Assembly: GCA_023664705.1 (NCBI GenBank)
Contig: JAMPFE010000002.1
Location: 90,206 to 154,205 of the forward strand
Reading direction: 5' to 3'
Source: Lachnospiraceae bacterium
GTDB taxonomy: Bacteria > Bacillota > Clostridia > Oscillospirales > Ruminococcaceae
DNA length: 64,000 nucleotides
A program made the position numbers and the translations under genes. Positions 1-8,465 of this stretch are shown in pieces. How positions within the stretch are numbered: the first letter of the stretch is position 1; each line of letters begins with the position of its first letter. Below the pieces are notes generated by a model, which worked only from the letters and a program-made list of their open reading frames with translations, did no database searches and had not been told where the DNA came from.

Positions 1-294
1 GCGAGCTACGAAACCGAGCAGCGCGAACTCCGCGAAAAGCTCACCGCGCTCGAAAAGCGGATAAACGAACTTGAGCTTCAGGACAAGTACATCAGGGAGT
101 TCGTTGAACAGGCTAAAGAATACCTCGAGATGCCCAAGCTGACCGCCGAACTGCTTCGGGTGTTCATTCGCAGAATAGAGGTGTTCGAGAAACCCGAAAA
201 GTATTCGCGGACCTGCGGGAACACGATCTTGATCCATTACACCTTTGAATGCGACAAGGCGTTCACAGCGTCGGAACTCGGAAAAACCGCATAA
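1..294 (+). CDS. Large serine recombinase, C-terminal fragment (5' end outside window)
   Basis: The frame is open from the window edge and stops with TAA at 292; about 97 residues are visible. The first third is charged and coiled-coil-like (ETEQRELREKLTALEKR). It is followed by ELLRVFIRRIEVFEKPEKY and then SRTCGNTILIHYTF. I recognise this pattern as the C-terminal DUF4368-type tail of large serine recombinases of the Tn4451/TndX class, which integrate and excise mobile elements. The catalytic N-terminal domain lies outside the window, so activity cannot be judged. In such elements the recombinase often lies next to one end, and ordinary chromosomal genes begin just downstream here, so an element boundary is likely between 295 and about 400. 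Confidence 0.8.
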   Translation, partial: ASYETEQRELREKLTALEKRINELELQDKYIREFVEQAKEYLEMPKLTAELLRVFIRRIEVFEKPEKYSRTCGNTILIHYTFECDKAFTASELGKTA

Positions 295-303
295 TAGCAC
301 CAA

Positions 304-328
304 TCCCGCAAGGATTTTCCTTGCGGGA
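304..328 (+). terminator. Perfect hairpin after the recombinase gene
   Basis: An 11-bp perfect inverted repeat (TCCCGCAAGGA / TCCTTGCGGGA) with a 3-nt loop lies 9 bp after the recombinase stop codon. No T-tract follows it, so it may be a terminator stem or part of the element end rather than a classical intrinsic terminator. Confidence 0.5.
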
Positions 329-350
329 GGTACATAAAGCTTAATTCTCC

Positions 351-370
351 GTTAGCGATATCACGCTAAC
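351..370. repeat. Short dyad GTTAGCG-N6-CGCTAAC
   Basis: This 7-bp perfect dyad with a 6-bp centre lies between the recombinase hairpin and the first chromosomal gene. It could be part of an attachment site or a protein-binding site. Only the symmetry is seen; the function is a guess. Confidence 0.3.
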
Positions 371-397
371 TCGGGGGCGAATTTCCGTATCTTTTTT

Positions 398-808
398 CTA
401 TCTCAGCAGCGGCAAACTTCCCGTAAGCCTGTTCACCTTTTTCTTGGAGCCGCAGAGCGCTATGCCGAAATACCTGAGCTCCTCCGCCGCGCCCATCCTG
501 TCGATAAACTCGTCGTAGGTTTTACAGCTCTGCGCCACGTCCGTAAAATCGGCAGCGGCAACGTCGGCGTATTCGCTGCCGTACAGCGCCATACGCAGCT
601 TTGCCAGCGTCTCGGAGGGCGCCTTCAAAATCGGCACTGGGAACTCGATTATCCCCATATGCCCCCTGCCCCCGCCGTCGAGCACGTCCTCCCCGACCGT
701 CTCGGGGAGCCTCGCGCCGAGCGTTATGCCGAGTATGGCGGCGGTGTTGGCAATTATTCCCAGCGGCAAACTCTCGTCAATTACGATCACGCATTTTTCG
801 TTATTCAT
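398..808 (-). CDS. DUF2000 family protein
   Basis: This 136-residue protein starts MNNEKCVIVIDESLPLGIIA, which matches the DUF2000 family, small proteins with a peptidyl-tRNA-hydrolase-like fold and unknown function. The start at 808 is preferred over an ATG 18 bp upstream because AAGGAG precedes it at a good distance. Its ATG lies within the last codons of the AraC-type gene (about 8-bp overlap), so the two are translationally coupled. This pairing suggests the regulator and the DUF2000 protein act together, but no substrate can be inferred. Confidence 0.85.
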   Translation of the reverse strand: MNNEKCVIVIDESLPLGIIANTAAILGITLGARLPETVGEDVLDGGGRGHMGIIEFPVPILKAPSETLAKLRMALYGSEYADVAAADFTDVAQSCKTYDEFIDRMGAAEELRYFGIALCGSKKKVNRLTGSLPLLR

Positions 809-1631
809 CCTCATTCTCCTTATCACCCGTGATACGCCGATACGCCGACGGCGGCAAGCCGATAAACGTCCCGAACGCGTTCGTAAAGTGGCTCTGGTCG
901 AAAAAACCCGTCTGCAGCGCCGCGTCTATCGGCTTTTCGCCCTTTTCGAGCAGCTCCTTCGCCTTTCCGACGCGCACCGCCTGCAAATACCTGTACGGCG
1001 TAACGCCCTTCGCTTTGGCGAACGACCGCAGCAGCGTGGACTTGCTCAAGCCGCTGCATTCGCAGAGCCGCTCCAGCGAGATACGCTCCGCAAAGCGCTC
1101 GTCCATAAAACGGCAGGCGCGCTCTATCGGCTCGGGGTCTCTCGAAACGCACTCCAGAAACGGCTCTCCCGAGCGCCTTATCAGCGCCGAGATCAGTATC
1201 AACAGCGCCTCCTCCTTTTCAAGCCCGCCCTCTCCGCGCATTATCATATCGTGCAGTCTCCGAAAGCATTCGGCAGTCTCGCCGTCGCTCGTCACATTAT
1301 CGGAGAAGCGCGGCGGCGCGCTCTCACCCGTTATCTCCGCCGAGAGCTCCGTCATTATTTCCGCGGAAATATTCAGCGCGCGGTAGTCCAGCGTGCCGCC
1401 GTCCGTCTGCACGCAGCCGTGACTGTCCCCCGGGTTCAGCAGCAGCATATCCCCCGCCCCGAGAGCGTATTCGCGGTTATTGCAGGAAAGCCGCCGCGCG
1501 CCGCTCTCGACCAGCCCCACGACGTAATGCTCGTGGAAATGCTTCGGGAACGGCTGCACGACGCCCTCGAAGCGGTACGCCTCAACGCGCAGCGCCTCGT
1601 CGTACACCAGCGTCCTTGTCTCCTTCGTCAT
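801..1631 (-). CDS. AraC family transcriptional regulator
   Basis: 276 residues. Residues about 28-75 form a cupin-like AraC ligand-binding domain with a histidine-rich strand (FPKHFHEHYVV) and the GDMLLLNPGDSHG turn. The last 100 residues hold two helix-turn-helix motifs (ISLERLCECSGLSKSTLLRSF and IDAALQTGFFDQSHFTNAF) with the usual GLPPSAYRR ending. It is a DNA-binding regulator probably responding to a small ligand. It is the first gene of a two-gene unit with the DUF2000 gene and is divergent from the MoxR/VWA locus, so it could also act on the shared intergenic region 1632-1796; that is inference. Confidence 0.92.
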   Translation of the reverse strand: MTKETRTLVYDEALRVEAYRFEGVVQPFPKHFHEHYVVGLVESGARRLSCNNREYALGAGDMLLLNPGDSHGCVQTDGGTLDYRALNISAEIMTELSAEITGESAPPRFSDNVTSDGETAECFRRLHDMIMRGEGGLEKEEALLILISALIRRSGEPFLECVSRDPEPIERACRFMDERFAERISLERLCECSGLSKSTLLRSFAKAKGVTPYRYLQAVRVGKAKELLEKGEKPIDAALQTGFFDQSHFTNAFGTFIGLPPSAYRRITGDKENEDE

Positions 1632-1720
1632 CCTCTCACCCCAAAAACATTATAGCACATTCCCGTTCAAAAGTCTTGTAAAATATCTTCACTTTTCAAC
1701 AAAAATTTTTATCATCGGTA

Positions 1721-1749
1721 TTGACTTATTGTGAAATATATAGTATAAT
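1721..1749 (+). promoter_or_regulatory. Sigma-A-type promoter of the SWIM-MoxR-VWA operon
   Basis: TTGACT at 1721-1726 and TATAAT at 1744-1749 with a 17-bp spacer, about 50 bp before the SWIM gene start. This is a strong consensus match. Confidence 0.75.
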
Positions 1750-1796
1750 TTTATTACACGACCGCATTATTTTGTGTACGGAGGAAGAAAACAGAA

Positions 1797-3263
1797 ATGA
1801 AAAACGTTACCGAGCAGCTTATCCTGTCGCTTGCCCCGAACCCCGCCGCCGCGGCGAACGGAAAGAAAATTTCCCAAAGCGGCGGCTTTCAAAAGCTGTA
1901 CCGCTCCGCGGACGGCACGCTCTACATGGGCGAATGTAAGGGCAGCGGCAAAAATCCCTACATAACCTCCGCGGATTATATCGACCCCGAGCGCCCCGTG
2001 TTCCGCTGCTCCTGCCCGTCTCGGCAGTTCCCGTGCAAGCACTCGCTCGGGCTGCTCTACGAGATGATGTCGGGCAAGCCCTTCGAGCAGTGCGATATAC
2101 CCGAGGACATTCGGCGCAAGCGCGGAAAGCTCGCCGCAAAGTCCGCCCCCGAAAAGTCCCCCGGGGATATGACCCCCGAGGAACTCGAAAAAGCCGAAAA
2201 GAAAAAAGCCTCGGCGGCAAAGACCGCGAGCGCCGCGAAAAAGAAAAAGCTCCAAAAGCAGCTCGAGGGACTCGACTTAGCCGAAAAGGCGGTCAAGGAG
2301 CTCGTCTCGTCGGGCTTGGGAACCATGGGCGGCGCTTCCCTGCCGACCTATCGGGAGCTTTCCAGGCAGCTCGGCGACTATTACCTCAACGGTCCTCAGC
2401 GGCTGCTCAACCGCCTTATGCTCGAAATAACGGAGTTCCAAAAGGACAATCTCGAAATACATTACGACAACGCGATAGACGCGCTCGAAAAGCTCTACGC
2501 TCTGATAAAAAAGTCGCGCGAGTACATCAACGCGAAGATCGACGGCAGCGCCGTCAACGACGACACAGTGCTGTACGAGGAGCTCGGCGGCAACTGGAAG
2601 CTCTCCGAGCTCGAGGCTCTCGGCAAATGCAAAAAGAACGCGCGCTTGGTCCAGCTCTCGTTCTGGGTAACGTTCGACGCGGCTCGGCAGGAATATATCG
2701 ACACGGGCGCGTGGTGCGACTTCGACGACGGAAACATATGTCTTACGAAAAACTTCCGCCCTCTGAAGTCCCTGAAGTACGTCAAGGCGGACGATTCGAC
2801 GTTCGGCGCGGCGGATATCCCGTCAATGGCGGTATATCCCGCGGACTTCAACCCGCGCGTGCGCTGGGACGGCGCGGCTTTTCGCGAAGCGACCCCCGAG
2901 GACTACGCGAAAATACGCTCCCATGCCGCGCGTTCGATAACGGAGGAAGCGAAAGCCGTCAAAAACGCGCTGAAAAACGCCATGGCAAGCCCCGTTTACT
3001 ATAAGCTCATATCGTTCGCGAAAATCGGCAAATGCGAAAGCGGCGCCGTTCTCCGCTCAAAAAGCGGCGATACCGTGCTGCTCGGCGATTTTCCCGAGCT
3101 CGAGCCCACCGTCGAGCGCCTTGAGCTCCTTCCGCAAAGGCTCACCGAAAACGGCACGATGCTCTGCGGCTTACGGTACAGCGCCGAAAAGCGCCGCCTG
3201 TGCGCTCAGCCGCTCTGCGTCATTCCCGACGGCGAAAATACCGTCATCAGATTATTGTATTAA
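1797..3263 (+). CDS. SWIM zinc finger protein (YehQ-like), first gene of MoxR/VWA system
   Basis: 488 residues. A SWIM zinc finger with the pattern CxCx6CxH lies at residues 71-82 (CSCPSRQFPCKH), inside a segment reading a tag-like N-terminal domain. Residues about 105-165 are a Lys/Ala/Glu-rich, probably coiled, linker, and the C-terminal 300 residues form a domain I do not recognise. SWIM domains bind DNA or proteins. The gene leads a same-strand cluster followed by helical-repeat, MoxR, DUF5682 and VWA genes, the composition seen around E. coli yehLMPQ, where the SWIM protein is YehQ. The GGAGG lies rather far upstream of this ATG, so the start could shift slightly. Confidence 0.85.
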   Translation: MKNVTEQLILSLAPNPAAAANGKKISQSGGFQKLYRSADGTLYMGECKGSGKNPYITSADYIDPERPVFRCSCPSRQFPCKHSLGLLYEMMSGKPFEQCDIPEDIRRKRGKLAAKSAPEKSPGDMTPEELEKAEKKKASAAKTASAAKKKKLQKQLEGLDLAEKAVKELVSSGLGTMGGASLPTYRELSRQLGDYYLNGPQRLLNRLMLEITEFQKDNLEIHYDNAIDALEKLYALIKKSREYINAKIDGSAVNDDTVLYEELGGNWKLSELEALGKCKKNARLVQLSFWVTFDAARQEYIDTGAWCDFDDGNICLTKNFRPLKSLKYVKADDSTFGAADIPSMAVYPADFNPRVRWDGAAFREATPEDYAKIRSHAARSITEEAKAVKNALKNAMASPVYYKLISFAKIGKCESGAVLRSKSGDTVLLGDFPELEPTVERLELLPQRLTENGTMLCGLRYSAEKRRLCAQPLCVIPDGENTVIRLLY

Positions 3264-3274
3264 GGAGGAGCACA

Positions 3275-4837
3275 ATGGATATTTCTCCCGTTTATGAATT
3301 GAGAGCCCGCCTACGCGCGGCAATGATAGCGGGCACGGGTCTGCTGTCCGAGGATTTCCGCCTGAAAAAGGCAGCGGAGAGCTTTGCGCCGCTCGCGGCT
3401 GCGTCCCCCGTGTTCGCGAAAATAAACGCGATGACGGAAAAGCTCCTCGCGGACGCCTCCCCCGAGAGCCTGCTCGACGCGATAACGCTCACCGACGCGG
3501 TATTGACCACGCTCGCCGCCGTCGAGGTCAACGACGAGCCCGAGGACTTCCCCGACAACGGCAGCTTCGCGGTCATCGCAAACGCGCCGTATTCCAGGCT
3601 CTCGCCGCTGCTCGACGCGCTCAACGGCAAAACAAACAACGCCTACGCGATATTTATGGGCATTCGGGAAAGCTCCCCCGAGCTGCTGCGCGACTACCGC
3701 GTAAGACCCGCGCTCGTAAACGCTCTCGGCGCGTCATATGCGGGTCTCGCAAATACAGCGGCGCTCACGGTAACAGGCATAGGCAAAGAAATGCTGCCGC
3801 TGCTGAAAAAGGGCTTCGACCCCAAGGGCAAAAAAGATATGGTCAGGCGCGTAAACGCCATCGAGCAAATAAGCGGCGCGGAGGAAAACGATTTTTACCT
3901 CGCGCAGCTCGAGACCGCCGAAAAGGACGTCCGCGCGGCGCTTATCTGCGCTCTCCGCCGCGACGAGAGCAACATCGACAGGCTCATCGACCTCGTCAAG
4001 ACCGAAAGGGGCAAGCCCAAAAAGGCGGCTCTGTACGCTCTCGGCTCGTTCGACAGCGAGCGCTCCGCCGCGTTTTTCGGGGAATACGCCGTCAAAAAGC
4101 CCGTCGAAGCCGCGGCTGTCATGGAAGCGTTCTCGTCGGAGTGGTCGAGCAGGCTCACCGCGCGGATGTTTAACGAGCTGCTGATGCAGGATAACGATCT
4201 CGGCATAACGGACATTTTCCGCGCGCTGCAGGGAAAATGGGGCGCGGACATCGAGGACATATACCGCCGTTATGCGCGAAAGGACGCCGAGCTGACATGG
4301 GGCAAAATGCTCGGCGACAGCATCGTCATCACGGGCGACGAGGGTCTGAAAAGGCTCGCCATAGAGCTTAACAGCGCGCACAAGTCAAAGGGCGGCTACA
4401 TATTTCCCGAGGCGCTCGCGAGAATGTTGGGCGCGGACGAGTGCCCGAAATGGTTCGAAAAGCAAATAAAAGCTCTGCCGAAGCAGGCGCGCAGAAGCCC
4501 GATACTCGCCGCGGCAAAGAAAATATGCATGTACCGCGGACGGTTCTCGCTCCTCGTGCAGCCCTTAAATCCCGTCACCGAGCAGTGTTGGGACGCCGCT
4601 CAGCCGATCGACGAGCGCCTTGTTTACACGCTCTCCGACATTCTGATGAAGCATTTCGACGACTGTCAATACGAAGCGGTGGTCATTATCACAGATTGGG
4701 CAAAGAACTTCAATAACACGGAATTTGTACTGAAGGTTCTTGATTTTCTGAACAAAAAGAAGAATAACGGCACAAAGGATCTCGACTTCTGGATAAACAC
4801 ATTGGTCGGAAGACTTAAACCCGAGGGAGGACAATAA
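3275..4837 (+). CDS. Helical-repeat (HEAT-like) protein of the MoxR/VWA system
   Basis: 520 residues, predicted almost entirely alpha-helical, with repeated helix pairs such as DVRAALICALRRDESNIDRL and KKAALYALGSFDSERSAAFF that look like degenerate HEAT repeats in the middle third. No enzyme motif is seen. The start at 3275 has AAGGAGGAG 4-5 bp upstream; an in-frame upstream extension to 3200 overlaps the SWIM gene and is unlikely. It lies 11 bp after the SWIM gene and 1 bp before the MoxR gene. Similar actinobacterial clusters carry a protein in this position, possibly the DUF5691 group; that assignment is uncertain. It is probably a scaffold or adaptor. Confidence 0.7.
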   Translation: MDISPVYELRARLRAAMIAGTGLLSEDFRLKKAAESFAPLAAASPVFAKINAMTEKLLADASPESLLDAITLTDAVLTTLAAVEVNDEPEDFPDNGSFAVIANAPYSRLSPLLDALNGKTNNAYAIFMGIRESSPELLRDYRVRPALVNALGASYAGLANTAALTVTGIGKEMLPLLKKGFDPKGKKDMVRRVNAIEQISGAEENDFYLAQLETAEKDVRAALICALRRDESNIDRLIDLVKTERGKPKKAALYALGSFDSERSAAFFGEYAVKKPVEAAAVMEAFSSEWSSRLTARMFNELLMQDNDLGITDIFRALQGKWGADIEDIYRRYARKDAELTWGKMLGDSIVITGDEGLKRLAIELNSAHKSKGGYIFPEALARMLGADECPKWFEKQIKALPKQARRSPILAAAKKICMYRGRFSLLVQPLNPVTEQCWDAAQPIDERLVYTLSDILMKHFDDCQYEAVVIITDWAKNFNNTEFVLKVLDFLNKKKNNGTKDLDFWINTLVGRLKPEGGQ

Positions 4838-4838
4838 T

Positions 4839-5921
4839 ATGCAGGATATTTTAAGGCAGCCCGCCGAGCAGCTCTTCGAGGAGGAGCTGAACGCGCTGAT
4901 AAAAGCCGAAACCGACCCCGTGCCGCAGGGCTGGAGAATGTCGCCACGCTCCGTGAAAACGTACATCTGCGGCGGCAAGGTCGGAAAAACAAAAATCACG
5001 CCGAAGTACATAGGACACGAGCGCTTGGTGGAGATCGCCATTTCAACGCTCGTCACCGACCGCGCCCTGCTGCTTATCGGCGAGCCCGGCACCGCAAAGA
5101 GCTGGCTCTCGGAGCATCTCGCGGCGGCTGTCAACGGCAACTCGGGGCAGGTCGTTCAAGGCACGGCGGGCACCACCGAAGAGCAGATACGCTATTCGTG
5201 GAACTACGCGATGCTGATAGCCAACGGCCCCAGCGAGCAGGCGATGCTGAAAAGCCCCGTTTTCACGGCAATGGAGACGGGCACGCTCGCGCGCGTGGAG
5301 GAAATATCGCGCTGCGCCTCCGAGGTTCAGGACTCGCTCATCTCGCTGCTTTCGGAGAAACGCATATCCGTTCCCGAACTTTCAATGGAAGTCCCCGCGA
5401 AAAAGGGCTTCTCGATAATCGCCACCGCCAACACCCGCGATAAGGGCGTAAACGAGATGTCCGCGGCGCTCAAACGCCGTTTCAACATCGTCGTCCTCCC
5501 CGCCCCCGAGACCCTCGAGGAGGAAATGAACATCGTTAAAACGCGCGTCGCGCAGCTCTCGGAAAACCTCGACCTCAACGCCGCCCTCCCCAAGGACGCC
5601 GTCATCGAAAAAATATGCACGATCTTCAGAGAGCTCCGCCAAGGTGAAACTCTCGACAAAAAGCAAAAGCTGAAAGCCCCGAACGGCGTGCTGTCGTCCG
5701 CGGAAGCCATTTCCCTGCTCTGCAACAGCATGGCGCTCTCGGGCAGCTTCGGCAGCGGCGAGATCTCCGACGAGGACATAGCGGCGGGCTTGCAGGGCGC
5801 GATAGTCAAGGACGACGACAAGGACGCCCTCGCGTGGAAGGAGTACCTCGAAAACATAATGAAAAAGCGCGGCTCATCGTGGAGCGGTCTGTACAAGGCG
5901 TGTCGGGAGCTGAACGAATGA
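4839..5921 (+). CDS. MoxR-family AAA+ ATPase (YehL-like)
   Basis: 360 residues. The Walker A motif is GEPGTAKS at 81-88. The Walker B region is LARVEEI at about 150-156, with Glu-Glu where most ATPases have Asp-Glu. Sensor 1 is ATANTR at 195-200, followed by the MoxR-type ALKRRFN with the arginine finger at 213-214. MoxR ATPases act as chaperones that work with VWA-domain partners to insert cofactors or remodel proteins. The ATG follows the previous stop by 1 bp, and its own stop overlaps the next start (ATGA), indicating tight coupling. Length and neighbours match E. coli YehL. Confidence 0.92.
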   Translation: MQDILRQPAEQLFEEELNALIKAETDPVPQGWRMSPRSVKTYICGGKVGKTKITPKYIGHERLVEIAISTLVTDRALLLIGEPGTAKSWLSEHLAAAVNGNSGQVVQGTAGTTEEQIRYSWNYAMLIANGPSEQAMLKSPVFTAMETGTLARVEEISRCASEVQDSLISLLSEKRISVPELSMEVPAKKGFSIIATANTRDKGVNEMSAALKRRFNIVVLPAPETLEEEMNIVKTRVAQLSENLDLNAALPKDAVIEKICTIFRELRQGETLDKKQKLKAPNGVLSSAEAISLLCNSMALSGSFGSGEISDEDIAAGLQGAIVKDDDKDALAWKEYLENIMKKRGSSWSGLYKACRELNE

Positions 5922-8191
5922 GCGGCGTGAACTTTTTCGGCGTCCGCCACCTCTCCCCCGCGGGCGCGTTTTATCTGGAGCAATTCCTCGACAGCGTCCG
6001 CCCGAAGCTGGTGCTTATCGAAGCCCCGAGCGACTTCGCCGACACGGCGGACGATATTGTCCGCGCGGAGACAAAGCCGCCGTTCGCCATACTCGCGTAC
6101 ACCAACCGCGCCCCCGTGCGGACTATCCTGTACCCGTTCGCGGAGTATTCCCCCGAGTACCGCGCGATTTTATGGTGCCGCGCAAATAACGCCGAGCTCC
6201 GCTTTATGGATCTGCCGTCGGACGTTTTTCTCGCGCTTTACGAAAAGCGCGTTGCCGAGGAAACAGCCGCCGAGAACGATATAAACGAAAACGCGGGCGA
6301 AGAACGCCAAATCTCCGTCTACGAAAGGCTTGACATGCTCGACAGCGAGGGTCACGAAACGTTCTGGGAGCGCACTTTGGAGCACTGCGCCGACTTCGAG
6401 AGCTACCGCGGGGGCGCAAATCTGTTCGGCGCGAATATCAGAGAATTCTCCGAAAAAACGGGCAGCGACCTCGAGGAAACACGGCTCCGCGAAGCGTATA
6501 TGCGCGGCTGCATACGTTCGGCAGTCGAAAGCGGTATCGCCCCCGAGAGCATCGCCGTCGTCACGGGCGCGTATCACGTCGAGGGTCTGAAGCCGTGGGA
6601 AACCCCCGAAAACGCCCCCGAGCTGCCGCACACGGACGCGCTGCACACGCTCATGCCGTACTCCTACTACCGCCTGTCAACGCGCTCGGGCTACGGCGCG
6701 GGCAACCGCGCTCCCGCCTACTACGAGCTTATTTGGGAGAGCTATCGCCGCGGCGACCCGCAGTACGCCGCAAACGCTTATTTAAGCAAGATCGCCGAAA
6801 AACTGCGCGAAAACGGAAACGCCGCGTCCTCCGCGCAGATAATCGAAGCGGTTCGTCTCGCGAACTCGCTCGCGGCAATGCGCAAAGGGAGCACGCCCGC
6901 GCTGCGCGACCTCCGCGACGCCGCCGAGACCTGTCTCGGCGAGGGCAGCTTCGCCGCGATAAGCGTCGCCGCCGCCGATACCGAAATAGGCACGAAGATA
7001 GGCGCGCTCCCCGAGGGCGTTTCTCGCACGAGCATACAGGACGATTTTTATCGGCAACTCAAAGACCTGAAGCTCGACAAATACCGCACAGTGACCGCGC
7101 AGGACCTGCGGCTCGACCTGCGCGAAAATCTCCGCGCCAAGGGCGAGAGATCGGCGTTTCTCGACTTGAACCGCTCGTCCTTTCTGCACAAGCTCCGCGT
7201 TCTCGGCATATCCTTCGCGGAGCCGCGTATCTCCGAGCAGGACAACGCCACGTGGAGCGAAGCTTGGGTGCTCCGCTGGACGCCCGAATCGGAGATACAG
7301 CTCGTGGAGAGCGCTCTGCGCGGCGACACAGTGGAGCTCGCCGCGTCGTTCGCGCTAAAGGAGACCGTCGAAAAAGCCGCGAATATGTCCGAGGTCGCGG
7401 CAGCGGTCGAGGACGCGTTCCTCTGCGGAATGTCGTCCGCCGCGAACTACGCCGTAAGCGCCCTTCAGGCAATGGCAGTGGACGCCGCTTCGTTCGAGGA
7501 GCTCGCGAAAACCGCTTTCCGCCTGTCGTCCATCGTCACCTACGGCGACATCCGCAAAGCGGACAGCTCCCCGCTTATCCCGATATTGCAGCAGATATAT
7601 TACCGCGCCTGCCTGATACTGCCGAGCTCCTGCGTATGCGACGACAACGCCTCGCAGGCGCTCTCCGAAGCGATGAACCGTCTCAACACCGTTGAGCTCG
7701 CGCAGGAGTGCCTTGAAACGGAAAGCTGGCTGAACGCGCTGAAAGAGACCGCGCGCCGCGACGATTTAAACACGCGGCTGTCGGGCTTCTCGGCAGCGAT
7801 TTTGCTGGAGCGCGGTCGGATGACGAACGACGAGCTTAAGCTCGAAGTCTCGCGGCGGCTGTCAAAGGGCGTTCCCGCCGACCTCGGCGCGGGCTGGTTC
7901 GAGGGCTTGACGCTGAAAAACCGCTACGGGCTGATAGCGCGGCTGTCGCTCTGGGAGAGCCTTGACGAGTACATACGATCGCTCGACGACGAGGAATTTA
8001 AGCGCGCGCTGGTGTTTCTGCGCCGCGCGTTCGCGGACTTCTCCTCCGGCGAAAAGGACAGCGTCGCAGAAAATCTCGGCGAGCTGTGGGGGCTGAACGG
8101 CGCGGAGGTCAGCGAAGCCGTAAACGCCGAGCTCGACGCCGCCTCGCAAGAGCAGATAGCGGCGCTGGACGACTTCGACTTCGACATATAA
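5918..8191 (+). CDS. DUF5682 family protein (YehM-like)
   Basis: 757 residues from the ATG that overlaps the MoxR stop codon. The N-terminus MSGVNFFGVRHLSPAGAFYL is typical of DUF5682. Two GxxH motifs are visible, GVRH at 8-11 and GAYH at 217-220, with a conserved-looking Glu at 35 (LVLIEAPSD) and FMDLPS at 96-101. Such spacing resembles the TIKI/TraB/EreA superfamily of putative metal-dependent hydrolases, which suggests but does not prove an enzymatic N-terminal half. The C-terminal 400 residues are helical and unrecognised. Length is close to that of E. coli YehM. A repeat element, not a gene, follows directly downstream. Confidence 0.85.
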   Translation: MSGVNFFGVRHLSPAGAFYLEQFLDSVRPKLVLIEAPSDFADTADDIVRAETKPPFAILAYTNRAPVRTILYPFAEYSPEYRAILWCRANNAELRFMDLPSDVFLALYEKRVAEETAAENDINENAGEERQISVYERLDMLDSEGHETFWERTLEHCADFESYRGGANLFGANIREFSEKTGSDLEETRLREAYMRGCIRSAVESGIAPESIAVVTGAYHVEGLKPWETPENAPELPHTDALHTLMPYSYYRLSTRSGYGAGNRAPAYYELIWESYRRGDPQYAANAYLSKIAEKLRENGNAASSAQIIEAVRLANSLAAMRKGSTPALRDLRDAAETCLGEGSFAAISVAAADTEIGTKIGALPEGVSRTSIQDDFYRQLKDLKLDKYRTVTAQDLRLDLRENLRAKGERSAFLDLNRSSFLHKLRVLGISFAEPRISEQDNATWSEAWVLRWTPESEIQLVESALRGDTVELAASFALKETVEKAANMSEVAAAVEDAFLCGMSSAANYAVSALQAMAVDAASFEELAKTAFRLSSIVTYGDIRKADSSPLIPILQQIYYRACLILPSSCVCDDNASQALSEAMNRLNTVELAQECLETESWLNALKETARRDDLNTRLSGFSAAILLERGRMTNDELKLEVSRRLSKGVPADLGAGWFEGLTLKNRYGLIARLSLWESLDEYIRSLDDEEFKRALVFLRRAFADFSSGEKDSVAENLGELWGLNGAEVSEAVNAELDAASQEQIAALDDFDFDI

Positions 8192-8209
8192 CAGTTTAGC
8201 GCCCTCCCG

Positions 8210-8440
8210 ACTGCAAATCACTGCAAAAATTTTTTCGGGCAAGCCGATTTCCAAATTTTGACTTTATTTTACATTATTTCCAAATATTTACATCACAAAA
8301 CCGCAAAAATCCGCAAATAACTGCAAAACGGCTGCAAATAACTGCATGCCAACTGCAAAAGGCTGCAAAATAATACACAGATTTCAACGATTTGTTACCA
8401 AAACTAAAAAATTTTGCAATTTCCCAATTGAAAACTTGCA
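8210..8440. repeat. Family B repeat (CTGCAAA array), copy 1
   Basis: About 230 bp, AT-rich, with many CTGCAAA/CCGCAAA units spaced roughly 11 bp apart, a central block TTTCCAAATATTTACA, and a right end AAAAATTTTGCAATTTCCCA. The same blocks in the same order recur at 17707-17935, and in reverse orientation at 53138-53770. It occupies nearly the whole gap between the DUF5682 and VWA genes. Confidence 0.85.
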
Positions 8441-8465
8441 AAATTCAACCGCAAAGGAGCGACCC

